From positions 1-37,063 of the forward strand of contig JAOADW010000032.1 of the NCBI GenBank assembly GCA_026417115.1: 37,063 nucleotides of DNA. Direction: 5' to 3'. Of this stretch, positions 15,704 to 25,266 are shown one piece after another. The translations under genes were made by a program, and so were the position numbers. Numbering within the stretch: the first letter of the stretch is position 1; each line of letters starts with the position of its first letter. The notes beneath the pieces are model-generated. The model saw only the letters and a list, made by a program, of their open reading frames with translations, searched no databases and was not told the DNA's origin. This DNA comes from Rhodocyclaceae bacterium. Its GTDB lineage: Bacteria > Pseudomonadota > Gammaproteobacteria > Burkholderiales > Rhodocyclaceae.

Positions 15704-18700
15704 ATGGCAGCAACAACAGGCGTAGGCAACGGTATCGCCGATGAACGATTCATGCTCGGCGAAACTTTTTCTCTCGGCGCAGTGCGCACGGCGCTGCCTG
15801 ACGTACGCAGGGCGATTTTTTTTGCGCCTCATCCGGACGATGAGATTTTTGGCTGTGCGGGCGCCCTCATGGTATTGCAAGAAATGGGCGTCCATTTGGC
15901 CGTAATCATTGTGACGGATGGCGAGGGTTGTGGGGCAGAGATGCCTCGCGAAGAACTGGCGCGGCTTCGTCGCCGCGAATCGATGGAGGCTTTACGGCTG
16001 TTGGGACTGCCTGCGCCGAATTTTTGGGGCTTGCCCGATCGTGGGCTCTGGCATCAAGAAGATCTGCCGTCGCGCTTGCGAGAAGCGATCGACGAACATG
16101 CGGCCGAGCTTGTTGCTCTTCCTTGGCTGGGAGAAATTCACCCCGACCATCTTGCACTAGCGCGCGCAGGCATTTCTGCGGCGCAAGACGCGCCCAGCGT
16201 GCGCTGGCTGCTGTTCTATGAGATCAGCGCTCCGCTTGTTCATCCCAATCTCTTTTTGTCTCTCGGCGTGCGGGAAGAAAAAAAGCGGCGCGCCATCCAG
16301 TGTTACTCGACCCAGTTGCAGCTGCAGCCATATGCGGAAAGAATAATTGGCCTCAATAGCTATCGGGCCTATCACCTTGGGGCTGAGACGCGGCTTGCAG
16401 AGGCGTATGAGCTTGTCGAGCGCAGTGAGTGGCGCCGCCTAGAAAAGGAAATGACGCAGCCGCTGGCGCGTTATCTATCTATGATTGCGCATCTCGAGAA
16501 AACAGTGCTTACCCAGCAGGCCGCTCTAAGCGAACGAGAGAGAGCGCTCGAACGCGAAAGGCATCGGGTGGAATGGCTGGGGGGACGCATCCGCCGCCTA
16601 GAGGAAACGCTGACGGCGGTCTATGCGAGCCGCTCGTGGCGCATCACGGCGCCGCTGCGGCGCCTTGGACAATTGCTTCGTCTTTTGCGCGCGTTGCCTG
16701 CAGCTGCTCACCGACACGGGGGCGTGGGGAATTTTGCGTTACGCATTTTCTTGCTCTTGCGACGAGAAGGTTGGCGGGGAATCGTTCGACGCCTACGGGC
16801 CCGGCTGGGGTATGCACCAGCGTTTCACCTGTCATATCCCCAGGCGCAAGGAGATATCCCCCGTCCCCTCGCCGTCCCCTGCTATGAGCCTGCGAAGTTG
16901 CTGCCTACGGATTTGGCTTTGCCGCCGCAGCCGCGGCGCATCGCCGTGCACCTGCATCTCTATTACCTCGATCTATTCGATGAGTGTGTTGCTTATCTTG
17001 GCAATGTTCCGCGCCCATTCGATCTGTATGTTTCCACCTCCATGAGCGCGGATGCGGCCGCTCTCGCGTCAAGATTCCGTGAGCGTTTGCCCCATGCAGG
17101 CAAGATCGTAGTCGAAAACACGATCAACCGCGGCCGGGATCTCGCACCGCTGATCGTCCAATTTGGCGCGCGGCTGCGCGAATATCACATCGTAGCGCAT
17201 TTTCACACGAAGAAGAGTCCGCACGATCCGGCGCTTGCTCGCTGGCGCCAGGATGTGTTTGATCTCTTATTGGGTGATGCGGAGCGAATCGAAAAGATCC
17301 TACGGCTCATCCAGGAGGGTGTTGCCAGCGTCGTTTATGCCGAAGCGCCCTTGGCGATACTTGAAGAGTCCCATGCATGGGGCGCCAATCGTGCCATTGC
17401 CGCGGAATTTCTTACCCGCTATGCTGCTTGCTCCATCACGGATTATCCCGTCATCGAGTTTCCGCGCGGTTCCATGTTCTGGGCGAGCAAGGACGCCGTG
17501 CGCAAATTGCTGTCTTTGCCGCTCACTTACCAAGATTTTCCGGGCGAACCGTTGCCGCCCGACGGCTCGCTAGCCCATGCCCTCGAGCGGATCGTGCTCA
17601 TTCTTGCAGAAGACGCGGCGGGAAGGCCATTTCGTCTGCATAAAGGCGATTCCGTGCCAGACTATCGAGAATACGAAGAGGCGCAAGATTTTTCTTCGCT
17701 CCTCGAAGAATGTGATGTCAAGGTGCTGGCTTACTACTTGCCGCAATTTCATCCCATTCCGGAGAATGATCGCTGGCATGGCGAAGGGTTTACGGAGTGG
17801 ACGAAAGTGAGGGCGGCGAATCCTCTCTTCTTTGGTCATTATCAGCAACACATTCCGCATCCCGACATCGGTTATTATCGCCTCGAGGGTCCAGAAACCT
17901 TGCGCAAGCAAGCGCTTATGGCGCGTCGAGCTGGCGTGCACGGGTTCGTTTTCTACCACTATTGGTTTTCTGGCAAGCTGATCCTAGAGAAGCCGGCTCA
18001 AATTCTCCTGGCCCATCCCGACATTGATTTGCCCTACTGCTTTTGTTGGGCCAACGAAAACTGGACGCGTCGTTGGGATGGCAACGAAAGCGAGGTCCTG
18101 CTTGAGCAGCGGTATTCGCAGGAGGATGCGCGCGCCTTCATGCGCTATCTGTTGCCTTTCTTGCGCGATCCGCGCTATCTGCGGGTAGCGGGCAGGCCGA
18201 TGCTGTTTGTCTATCGTCCCGCTTCCCTGCCTCGAGAAATTGATTATCCTGCGATCTGGCGGGAAGAGTGTCGGCTCGCTGGCCTGCCTGAGCCGTACCT
18301 GGTGGCCGTGCTGACGCGTGGCGCCGTGGATCCCCGTCATCATGGCATGGATGCGGGGGTTGAGCGCGTCTTGCATGATTGGACAGGCGGTGCTGTGCGT
18401 GACTGCAAGGAAGCACTGCACGCCTTCCGGCCGCTTACCGGCAGCGTGCTTTCTTATGACGAAGTCGCTGCGCATTATGAAAAGCTGGACGGGCAGCGGA
18501 CATTCGATTATTTCCGCTCCCTTGTGCCCAATTGGGACAATACGGCGCGTTATGACGGGGCGGCCTATTTGCTCCACGGCAGCCGTCCTATGCGTTTCCA
18601 GAGCTGGTTGCACACACTGGTTGAAGACGCTCGCCGCAGATTGCCGGCGGATCGGCGTTTCATATTGATCAACGCTTGGAATGAGTGGGCGGAGGGCGCG

Positions 18701-20161
18701 CATCTTGAGCCAGACAGCCGCTATGGTTATGCCTATTTGAATGCCGTTGGCCGTGCGCTTGGGGACGTGCCTTATCCGACTCTGCCTGCGCCCAAGCGCT
18801 CGATGTCTGACCTCACGCTCCATCTTTCCTGGGCGCAAGACATCCTTGTTTCGCTTCACGCCGACACATCGTTGCGCACCGCCTGGCAACAGGCGCTTGT
18901 ATATTTCTTTGCGCACAAGCCGCTGCGCCTTACGGCCGATTCCTCTCATTTCGAAGTGCAAGACGCCTCAGCGATTGGGCGGCCAGGAAGGGCAGAAGAT
19001 GCCGATTGCATTTTAGGGGTGCGTCGTCTGGCTGTACCCGTGCCTGCTGACGCGCCATGGCTGTGGGAGGGGCTGGTAAGGCTAACGGAAAGTGCAATCG
19101 CCATACCGCTATATGCAGACGGCGACGTTTGGCGGCCAACGGAGAACGATTCGATTACTGCCGCCGAAGCCAGTGCCGCAGCTTGGGTTTGTCAGCCGCG
19201 CAGCGTGCTTCAGCACGGCTATCGGAACATCCGCGCCGTTCCAGACATGTTGGCCTTTCCTTTGCCCAAGCGCGCCGCATCTGCGCCAGAGGTGGCGGTC
19301 GTAGTGCGTTTTCACGAAGGGGGGGATTGGCGTTTCCTCGAGCAAGCCATAGCCTCCGTGCTCGCCATGCACGATTGCCGGCCCAGGCCTTTGATCGCCC
19401 TGCAGTGCGCGAGCGCAGAAAAAGCGCAGGAATGCGAGCGACGCATCGGCCAGCTTGCCAAAGTCTTTGCCGGTGAAGTTCGCTGTGAAATGTACATGCC
19501 CGAGGAAGGGTGCGGTGACCTGCGTGCGCGCATGCTCAATCATTCGCTAACGCGCGTGGATGCCCGCTACGTTGCTTTTCTCGATTATGATGATTTATTG
19601 TTTGCTCACGCCTATGCCTACCTGCTGGATCGCTTGCGCAAGAGCGGCAAGGCGGTGGCTTTCGGTCGTATCTACGATACCTTGGCGGACGCCGCAACCG
19701 GCCGCCTGATTGAGCGCCGCCGCACATACGAGTATGGCACGAGTTATGCAGATTTTCTCAACTGCAACCACACTCCGATCCATGGTTTCTTGCTTGATCT
19801 CGAGCGGCTCGGAACGACGTCTGTCGTCTATTTCGACGACCAATGTTATCTCGAGGACTATTTCCTGACCTTGCAGCTTTTCCGTGCCGACAATGCCGAC
19901 TGGGAAGGACTCAGAGACAATTTCTATATTGGGGATTATCGCCATTTCCTTGGCGGCAATCAGACATTGGCCATCGCAGATGAGAAGGCTCGTAGAGCAG
20001 TCCTCGCGAGCGAAGCCTACCGTCGCTGCGAGGCGCGCATTGATCGGCTCAAGGAGGCGCTGGCACGAGGGGAAGGCGCTCAGATCTTGCTGAATGATGT
20101 GGGCGCGCGGCAAATATTCTTGGGTCAGTCGCTACCGCACAGTGGCGTGATTCATGCCTAA
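15704..20161 (+). CDS. Giant glycan enzyme: PIG-L deacetylase, RgpF-like, WbsX and GT2-like domains
   Basis: A 1485-residue multidomain protein. Residues ~25-240 are a PIG-L/LmbE N-deacetylase: FFAPHPDDEIFGCAG holds the zinc-binding HPDDE and IHPDHLALA the distal His. A coiled coil follows (~250-310, HLEKTVLTQQAALSERERAL). Residues ~400-650 resemble the rhamnan synthesis protein RgpF (HLHLYYLDLFDECVAYL, NTINRGRDLAPLIVQFG, HFHTKKSPH). Residues ~675-1025 match WbsX (VLAYYLPQFHPIPENDRWHG, FCWANENWTRRWDG, NAWNEWAEGAHLEPDSRYGY). The last ~270 residues are GT2-like, with VAVVVRFHEGGDW and FLDYDDLLF carrying DxD. It should deacetylate an amino sugar and add sugars to a surface glycan, probably at the membrane face. 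No ribosome-binding site is clear at 15704; ATG 15752 is an alternative. The stop overlaps the opposing GT2 gene. Confidence 0.85.
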   Translation: MAATTGVGNGIADERFMLGETFSLGAVRTALPDVRRAIFFAPHPDDEIFGCAGALMVLQEMGVHLAVIIVTDGEGCGAEMPREELARLRRRESMEALRLLGLPAPNFWGLPDRGLWHQEDLPSRLREAIDEHAAELVALPWLGEIHPDHLALARAGISAAQDAPSVRWLLFYEISAPLVHPNLFLSLGVREEKKRRAIQCYSTQLQLQPYAERIIGLNSYRAYHLGAETRLAEAYELVERSEWRRLEKEMTQPLARYLSMIAHLEKTVLTQQAALSERERALERERHRVEWLGGRIRRLEETLTAVYASRSWRITAPLRRLGQLLRLLRALPAAAHRHGGVGNFALRIFLLLRREGWRGIVRRLRARLGYAPAFHLSYPQAQGDIPRPLAVPCYEPAKLLPTDLALPPQPRRIAVHLHLYYLDLFDECVAYLGNVPRPFDLYVSTSMSADAAALASRFRERLPHAGKIVVENTINRGRDLAPLIVQFGARLREYHIVAHFHTKKSPHDPALARWRQDVFDLLLGDAERIEKILRLIQEGVASVVYAEAPLAILEESHAWGANRAIAAEFLTRYAACSITDYPVIEFPRGSMFWASKDAVRKLLSLPLTYQDFPGEPLPPDGSLAHALERIVLILAEDAAGRPFRLHKGDSVPDYREYEEAQDFSSLLEECDVKVLAYYLPQFHPIPENDRWHGEGFTEWTKVRAANPLFFGHYQQHIPHPDIGYYRLEGPETLRKQALMARRAGVHGFVFYHYWFSGKLILEKPAQILLAHPDIDLPYCFCWANENWTRRWDGNESEVLLEQRYSQEDARAFMRYLLPFLRDPRYLRVAGRPMLFVYRPASLPREIDYPAIWREECRLAGLPEPYLVAVLTRGAVDPRHHGMDAGVERVLHDWTGGAVRDCKEALHAFRPLTGSVLSYDEVAAHYEKLDGQRTFDYFRSLVPNWDNTARYDGAAYLLHGSRPMRFQSWLHTLVEDARRRLPADRRFILINAWNEWAEGAHLEPDSRYGYAYLNAVGRALGDVPYPTLPAPKRSMSDLTLHLSWAQDILVSLHADTSLRTAWQQALVYFFAHKPLRLTADSSHFEVQDASAIGRPGRAEDADCILGVRRLAVPVPADAPWLWEGLVRLTESAIAIPLYADGDVWRPTENDSITAAEASAAAWVCQPRSVLQHGYRNIRAVPDMLAFPLPKRAASAPEVAVVVRFHEGGDWRFLEQAIASVLAMHDCRPRPLIALQCASAEKAQECERRIGQLAKVFAGEVRCEMYMPEEGCGDLRARMLNHSLTRVDARYVAFLDYDDLLFAHAYAYLLDRLRKSGKAVAFGRIYDTLADAATGRLIERRRTYEYGTSYADFLNCNHTPIHGFLLDLERLGTTSVVYFDDQCYLEDYFLTLQLFRADNADWEGLRDNFYIGDYRHFLGGNQTLAIADEKARRAVLASEAYRRCEARIDRLKEALARGEGAQILLNDVGARQIFLGQSLPHSGVIHA

Positions 20162-21114
20162 CGTCGAGGAAGCCAGGTGAATTGCGCCAGCAAAGAGACG
20201 AAGGGGGCGCAACGCAAGCGCTGCGTCGCTTGTCGCGCGCGCCAAGCCTTGGGCAAATCGCGCAAGGCGTCACGTTTTGCACGCCAGACTGCATTCCCGT
20301 GTCCTTTCCATGCCAGCGTCAAGAGGGTGATGAGATTCATCGCCAAATGGGCAGGTAGAAAAAGCCAGAAAAGCACGCTAGGCATGTTTTTCACAAAGAC
20401 GCGCACCACGTTGCGGTGCCCGTGATAGATCTGGAAATCGCTGCGGCGGCCTGTGATTGCCGAACCGATATGGGCGACACGGGCCGAAGGCACATAAAAG
20501 CAACGGTGGCCTGTCAGCCTAAGGCGGAAGCCGAGATCCACGTCTTCGAGATAGCAAAAGAGCGCTTCATCGAAACCACCGACCGCCCGTACGGCCTCTG
20601 TTCGGTATAGCGCAGCGGCGGCGCAGGGCGAGAAAATCTCGCGCGGCATTTCATCCCGTAAGCATTTGATGCGGCCGTGGCCGATGCGCCACGGTAGGCC
20701 ACTGACATGATAGGCGTCGCCGATGCCATCGAGTCGCTGCGGATTTGCGTAGCTGAGCAGCTGGCTGCCAAATGCAGCGACATCGCCAGACGCGCACTGT
20801 GCCGCCGTGAGGAGATTGGCGAGCCAATCGGCGTCGGGAAAGGCATCCGGATTGAGCAAGGCGAACCATGGCGTATCGATTTCCTTCAACGCCAAGTTGA
20901 CCGCGCCAGCGAAGCCGAGATTTCGCCTTGCGGCGATCAATCGCGCTTCTGGGTAGAGCGCAGCAAGGCGCTCGCAGGAGCCATCGCTGCTCGCGTTATC
21001 GACGACGATGAGTGCGAAGTCGCGACGTGTTTGAGCGCGCAGCGCTGCGAGACAACGCAACACGTATTCACCGCCATTGTAGTTTACGATGATGACGGAA
21101 GCGGCAAGACTCAT
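20158..21114 (-). CDS. Family 2 glycosyltransferase, last gene of the glycan operon
   Basis: A 318-residue GT2 enzyme. ASVIIVNYNGGEYVLRCLAA opens the GT-A fold, VVDNASSDGS binds the nucleotide, RNLGFAGAVNLAL follows, ALLNPDAFPD stands at the DxD place, and FCYLEDVDLGFRLRLTG holds the catalytic ED. A hydrophobic pair near residues 245-275 (VLFWLFLPAHLAMNLITLLT) suggests membrane contact, as in WbbL-like enzymes. I choose the ATG at 21114, which overlaps the stop of the upstream gene by ATGA; a start at 21141 would lie wholly inside that gene. It ends tail to tail with the giant fusion gene, sharing three bases. Sugar and linkage are not determined. Confidence 0.88.
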   Translation of the reverse strand: MSLAASVIIVNYNGGEYVLRCLAALRAQTRRDFALIVVDNASSDGSCERLAALYPEARLIAARRNLGFAGAVNLALKEIDTPWFALLNPDAFPDADWLANLLTAAQCASGDVAAFGSQLLSYANPQRLDGIGDAYHVSGLPWRIGHGRIKCLRDEMPREIFSPCAAAALYRTEAVRAVGGFDEALFCYLEDVDLGFRLRLTGHRCFYVPSARVAHIGSAITGRRSDFQIYHGHRNVVRVFVKNMPSVLFWLFLPAHLAMNLITLLTLAWKGHGNAVWRAKRDALRDLPKAWRARQATQRLRCAPFVSLLAQFTWLPRR

Positions 21115-22193
21115 GACGCCATCTTGTGAAAGGCGATCCATTCCGTACCGTGGGGACTGTGTGCGAGAGCGAGGTAATGGGCAGGGGCGAGTGAGTCCCA
21201 GAAAGTAGGGGAAGGTGGCGCCGGGCGCGTGCCGGCGGGACGAAAGATGGCGGGATAGCCCAGCGGCGACGGGCTTACGCTAATCAATCTGGTCTCGCCG
21301 AGCCAGGCGCGCCATTCTGCGAAACAGGTTAGCGGCGGCGATCGGCGGGTGGCGAGTGTTTCGCCTCCCGCTCTGGGTAGGCGAAGCAACCCATACCCGC
21401 ATGCCGCGTGACGCTTCCAGGTAGGGAAATGCTTGTCCTCGTAGCGCCTGGCGCTTTCTTGCATGAGCGGCTCTTTGCGTGGGCTGGGCCGCCAAGCGTG
21501 GTGCGCGTGGGCGGTCGGTAGGAGGGCGAGGCGAAAGCCTGCATAACGCAGCCGCAAGCTCAAATCGGCATCCTCATAAAACATGAAAAAGCGCTCGTCG
21601 AACAAACCGCCTGCCGCCTCAATGGCGCGTCTTCTCAACAGCAAGACCGCGCCGGAAAGAAAGGGCACGCATTGTGGCGAGTCGGCTGCATGCAATCGTC
21701 GTTGTCGGCGTAGCCAATGGTTCGCGATGCGCCTGCCTGCGATCTGGGGCCAGCGTGCGGCGATGAGCTGCATCGTCCATTGCCAGGGCGTCTCAGGCAG
21801 CAACGTCGGCAGCAGCCATGAATGGTCTTCATCCCACCAGGTGGCGGGCGCGACGGCCGCCACCTGCGCATGCATGCGCAAAACGTCGATGAGAGCGGGC
21901 AATGCGCCGCGCAAAAGGCGTGCATCGGGGTTGAGCAGCAAAATGCAATCTTCGTTGCTTTCGCGAAAGGCCCAGTTGCATGCAGCGGCGAAGCCGAGAT
22001 TGCGGGGCGCAACGAAAAGGCGTGCGCCGCTGGGCAGCAAGAGGCGCAAGCGGTCTGCTTGCGCGCCGTCGGCGCTGTTGTCGATGACGATCAAATTGGC
22101 GAGATCGCTTTCGTGGGCGATGCTCGCCGCAGCCGCCGCGGTATCTTCCGCGCTATGGTAATTGACGATGATGGCTGCGCAGCGCATGCTCAT
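21111..22193 (-). CDS. Family 2 glycosyltransferase
   Basis: A 360-residue GT2 enzyme paralogous to its downstream neighbour. Motifs are CAAIIVNYHSAEDTAAAAAS, LIVIDNSADGAQADRLR, APRNLGFAAACNWAF, ILLLNPDARL, VPFLSGAVLLLRRRAIEAAG and FMFYEDADLSLRLRYAG with ED. A ~100-residue C-terminal extension after the GT domain has no recognisable motif. The ATG at 22193 overlaps the methyltransferase stop by ATGA, so it is translationally coupled; an earlier start at 22217 would fall inside that gene. It probably adds one residue of the exported polysaccharide repeat. Confidence 0.88.
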   Translation of the reverse strand: MSMRCAAIIVNYHSAEDTAAAAASIAHESDLANLIVIDNSADGAQADRLRLLLPSGARLFVAPRNLGFAAACNWAFRESNEDCILLLNPDARLLRGALPALIDVLRMHAQVAAVAPATWWDEDHSWLLPTLLPETPWQWTMQLIAARWPQIAGRRIANHWLRRQRRLHAADSPQCVPFLSGAVLLLRRRAIEAAGGLFDERFFMFYEDADLSLRLRYAGFRLALLPTAHAHHAWRPSPRKEPLMQESARRYEDKHFPTWKRHAACGYGLLRLPRAGGETLATRRSPPLTCFAEWRAWLGETRLISVSPSPLGYPAIFRPAGTRPAPPSPTFWDSLAPAHYLALAHSPHGTEWIAFHKMAS

Positions 22194-23299
22194 CGGGGTC
22201 GCGCGCGACAGTGCCACGCCACCGTTGCCAGGCTCTCGTCATCGCAGCTGAGGGCGGGGCGCATCGCCTCGAGGTTGAACCAGGGTGGCGGCGGCAGTGT
22301 AGCGGCCTGCCAAGCTTCGATCTGGAATCCGGCCTCTTGGAACAGCGTGGCGACGCCGTGGCGAGTGAAAAAGCGCAGATGCGTGATGCATTGGATGCCC
22401 GCCGGAGCGTAATCCCAGCGCCCTTCGATCAAATCGGCGATCACTGACCAATGGCCGATATTAGGAATCGAAGCCACGATGCAGCCATCAGCGGCGAGCA
22501 ATGTGCGCGCCTTTTCCAGCATGAGTTGCGGTTGCGCAATGTGCTCGAGAACGTCGAGGAAGGTAATACATGAAAAGCGCTCACTCATCGCAAGGGCGAG
22601 AAAATCCCCTTGCCAGACCTTGTCTGCCCAGCGCTTGGCCAGTTCGCAAGCAGTTGCAGACATTTCCACGAGTGCGGTGCGACAGGCTGGCCAGCGCTCT
22701 TTAACGGCGGAAAGGAATCCCCCTGCGCCTCCGCCCACGTCGAGCAAAGAACCGCAGTCGGATGGCAGGAGGGCGAGCATCTCCTCCCTGCGGTGGTGGC
22801 GGTAGCCAGAAAAATCGTGATAAAAGGCATTGCCGATGGCCATCGCCTCGAGGCATCCGGCACCCCGCCGCAAGTCGCTCAGGGGGGCGAGGCAAACCTC
22901 GCCTTGCCAGGTGGTTGGCAAAACTGAATCTGGCAGCGTGGCGCTAAATCGCTCCAGACCGCGGAGCGTCAAATAGTCTGGCATCTTACCGGCAGGCGGG
23001 GAGAGATTCGAGTATGCGCAGACGGCTCGCCCCAGCCGTCTTGCCGCCGCCATGAGCGTGGGCAATGTCGAGGGCGCGAGAACGATTTCCTCATGGGGCA
23101 AAAACAGCGCCCATGCCTGCTCGTTTGCGGTGTGTGCGGCGATGGCGCTGCCCAGTGCGTCATGCCCATCCGTCAGGTGCAACACCTTCGCGCCGGAGGG
23201 CAACTGTCGATGCAGCAAGCGTTGGGCAAGTCGCGCCTCTTCTTGCCAAAGCTCGGTGAGTCGTTCAGCAGAGGGGCCGATCAGGATGAATTCGATCAT
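22190..23299 (-). CDS. SAM-dependent methyltransferase with an N-terminal extension
   Basis: A 369-residue protein. The C-terminal ~190 residues are a class I methyltransferase: LLDVGGGAGGFLSAVKERWP is motif I, TALVEMSATACELAKRW binds the AdoMet ribose region, and ITFLDVLEHIAQPQLMLEKA is the usual VLEH motif of UbiG/Coq3-like sugar or small-molecule methylases. The first ~150 residues are different: they include WALFLPHEEIVLAPSTLPTL, reminiscent of a decayed glycosyltransferase-A domain, but I cannot assign it firmly. In Wzm/Wzt clusters such enzymes can methylate the terminal sugar and so stop chain growth before export; that is inference. It starts 20 bases after the acyltransferase stop. 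Confidence 0.8.
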   Translation of the reverse strand: MIEFILIGPSAERLTELWQEEARLAQRLLHRQLPSGAKVLHLTDGHDALGSAIAAHTANEQAWALFLPHEEIVLAPSTLPTLMAAARRLGRAVCAYSNLSPPAGKMPDYLTLRGLERFSATLPDSVLPTTWQGEVCLAPLSDLRRGAGCLEAMAIGNAFYHDFSGYRHHRREEMLALLPSDCGSLLDVGGGAGGFLSAVKERWPACRTALVEMSATACELAKRWADKVWQGDFLALAMSERFSCITFLDVLEHIAQPQLMLEKARTLLAADGCIVASIPNIGHWSVIADLIEGRWDYAPAGIQCITHLRFFTRHGVATLFQEAGFQIEAWQAATLPPPPWFNLEAMRPALSCDDESLATVAWHCRARPR

Positions 23300-23319
23300 T
23301 GCACGCGTCGCGAGAAAGT

Positions 23320-24213
23320 TTAGGGACGGTCTTCACGGTGAAAGCTTGCTGCGATCGGCAATCCCATCCACAGCCAAGGCTCATGGGCGATCGCCGTGGT
23401 CAGGCGGTGCGCATAGGATTGTAAGACGGCACCGGGCGCCTTTTCGGGGAGTGACTCCACGGTGATCTCGATGGCGGGCAGAGTATCTTCGCTCGTTTCG
23501 ATGAACCGATAGAACGCGGTATAAATGCGCACCCCTTTTGCGCAGGCGTGGCTTATCAAAGCGCTCGGTAGCCAAGACGCTCTGCCCAGGAATTCCACGC
23601 GCAGGCGCCGGGTGGAGTAAAGATGGGGCGGAAGATCGAGCAAAGCCCCGAGGATGCGTTCTTGGCTGCGTAAGGTCTCGATGAGCGAACGTGCGGGTGA
23701 AGTTTGGAAGTCGGTGAAGAGAAACTTACCCTTTTCCATGGCGCGTGCGGTTGCCCAATAGTTGAAACGCAGATAGGCGCGCTCGGCGCGCGGCGTCAGC
23801 GCCGAATGGTCGGGAGAGCGAGCAAGCCAATCAATGTTCAATCCTCTTTGCGCGAAGGCCACGCATGCCGCGAAGAAACTGCCGAAATGAGCGGTAAGCA
23901 GCAGACGGGGTCCGGGCAAGAAAAAATCGGCAGGAGCCTGCAGTCGATGGGCGGGGCGTTGTCCAAGCGCGAGGCGAAAGGGCATTGCTTCGCGCCACAG
24001 GCGGCAAAGCTGCGCGCGCGCGGCGATCTCCTCATCACTGGCGGCGCAGAAGGAAGGGGCAAGGCAGCTGCGCAGATAGGCCGCTCCAGCAATGCAATCG
24101 CCCAAGCTTTCTCTGCTCTTGGCGTCGGGCAGGCGGGGTTTGCCAGAATAAGCGAACAAAGGCAAATCAATCCAATAATACCGCCAATACGGATGAGGCA
24201 AGAGAAAGCTCAT
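23320..24213 (-). CDS. Lipid A acyltransferase-like (LpxL/HtrB family) protein
   Basis: A 297-residue LPLAT-fold protein. LLLTAHFGSFFAACVAFAQR aligns with the block around HxGNWE of LpxL/LpxM enzymes, KGKFLFTDF and ILGALLDLPPH with the 'GvLaLlDq' block, and VEFLGRASWLPSALISHACA with the 'FFGrpa..p.g...LA' block. Usual members transfer acyl chains to lipid A at the inner membrane. Here the acidic partner of the catalytic His appears to be Phe (HFGSFF), so normal catalysis is doubtful. No obvious N-terminal membrane anchor is seen, though MSFLLPHPYWRYYWIDLPLF is aromatic-rich. It overlaps the GT4 gene by ATGA. It could be a divergent acyltransferase acting on the glycan, or a binding protein. 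Confidence 0.72.
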   Translation of the reverse strand: MSFLLPHPYWRYYWIDLPLFAYSGKPRLPDAKSRESLGDCIAGAAYLRSCLAPSFCAASDEEIAARAQLCRLWREAMPFRLALGQRPAHRLQAPADFFLPGPRLLLTAHFGSFFAACVAFAQRGLNIDWLARSPDHSALTPRAERAYLRFNYWATARAMEKGKFLFTDFQTSPARSLIETLRSQERILGALLDLPPHLYSTRRLRVEFLGRASWLPSALISHACAKGVRIYTAFYRFIETSEDTLPAIEITVESLPEKAPGAVLQSYAHRLTTAIAHEPWLWMGLPIAASFHREDRP

Positions 24214-25259
24214 CGCCTAAGCCCCCCCCTGTCGCGCCAGAGCAGAGAGGCGCGTTCGATGCGCTCGGCCACCTTTTCTATCGCAAAGTGTTCCTGCACG
24301 AGGCGTGCGCCGCGCCGTGCTTGCGCCCAGGCGCGCAAGGGCTGGCGCAAGGCTGCTTTGATCATTTTCGCCATGGCCGGGACGTCCCCCGGGGGCGCGA
24401 AGAAGGCGTAATCGTGGCGTTGGCAAAGGCTCAGATAGGAGGGGATGGCAGTCGCCACGACTGGGCGCCGGCACGCGAGCGCTTCGGCGAATGGCAGGCC
24501 AAAGCCTTCCGCCGGCGCCGATGGCGTCACGACCACGCGCGCCGAGCGGTATAAATCCGCCATCGCACTGGGCTCGACGCCGACATGGCATTCATCGTCT
24601 TCCCCAAGCTGCTCAGCGAGGCGATCGATCGGCGCCGGAGAAACCCGCACCACACGGCAGCGCATGCCAGAGGCCCGCAAGTGGTGAATCGCGGCCAATG
24701 CCGTCGCCACGCCTTTTACTGGCGTATTCAAGCCGGGAATGAGGATGCGCGGCCTTGGTGAGCAATATGTCTTGCAATCGTCAATGTGACGACCGGGTCG
24801 ATACATCAGCGTGTCTATGCCCTGTCCGATGCAGGCGATCTCGAAGGCGGCGGTACCGAAGAGCGCCTCGAGGCGATCCTGCAGCCATGGGCCAATGACG
24901 AATTTATGGCGAATGCAGCGATACGCCGCCTCGATAGCCGCGCGCATCCTTGCATATTCGACGAAATCGAGCTCGATGCCCTGGCAAAGATGGATAGGCA
25001 AGGCCGCGCGGATGCGGCAGGCGTCGGCGATCGTGGTCCAAAAAGTGGCGATGACGATCTCAGCCCTGAACGATTCGGCGGCTTCGGTCAATTGGCTCGC
25101 CGTTTGCCACGCAATGGCATAGGGATACCACGTAGGCTGCCCGCGCCGGATGAACACCCGCACCTCATGCCCGCGGCTGCGCAAGGCCCGCGCCTGGTCG
25201 AGGACGACGCGGACGCCCCCGCAAAGATCGGCCGACTCCAGAAGATATGCTATTCGCAT
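24210..25259 (-). CDS. Family 4 glycosyltransferase (GT-B fold)
   Basis: A 349-residue GT4 enzyme. MRIAYLLESADLCGGVRVVL gives the N-terminal Rossmann strand and Gly-rich loop; the C-terminal lobe has ILIPGLNTPVKGVATALAAI with the KG of the donor site, then VVVTPSAPAEGFGLPFAEAL, the family E-x7-E motif with EGFGLP, and RPVVATAIPS. It should transfer a sugar from a nucleotide donor on the cytoplasmic face. I start it at the ATG at 25259 because residues before it look non-native and lie inside the upstream gene; the upstream stop is eight bases away. The stop overlaps the acyltransferase start. Confidence 0.88.
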   Translation of the reverse strand: MRIAYLLESADLCGGVRVVLDQARALRSRGHEVRVFIRRGQPTWYPYAIAWQTASQLTEAAESFRAEIVIATFWTTIADACRIRAALPIHLCQGIELDFVEYARMRAAIEAAYRCIRHKFVIGPWLQDRLEALFGTAAFEIACIGQGIDTLMYRPGRHIDDCKTYCSPRPRILIPGLNTPVKGVATALAAIHHLRASGMRCRVVRVSPAPIDRLAEQLGEDDECHVGVEPSAMADLYRSARVVVTPSAPAEGFGLPFAEALACRRPVVATAIPSYLSLCQRHDYAFFAPPGDVPAMAKMIKAALRQPLRAWAQARRGARLVQEHFAIEKVAERIERASLLWRDRGGLRR

Positions 25260-25266
25260 GAAACCG

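Noticed and set aside
15449-15895. 148-codon minus-strand frame before the deacetylase fusion
   Set aside because: It overlaps the conserved HPDDE region of the plus-strand gene and shows no recognisable protein feature.
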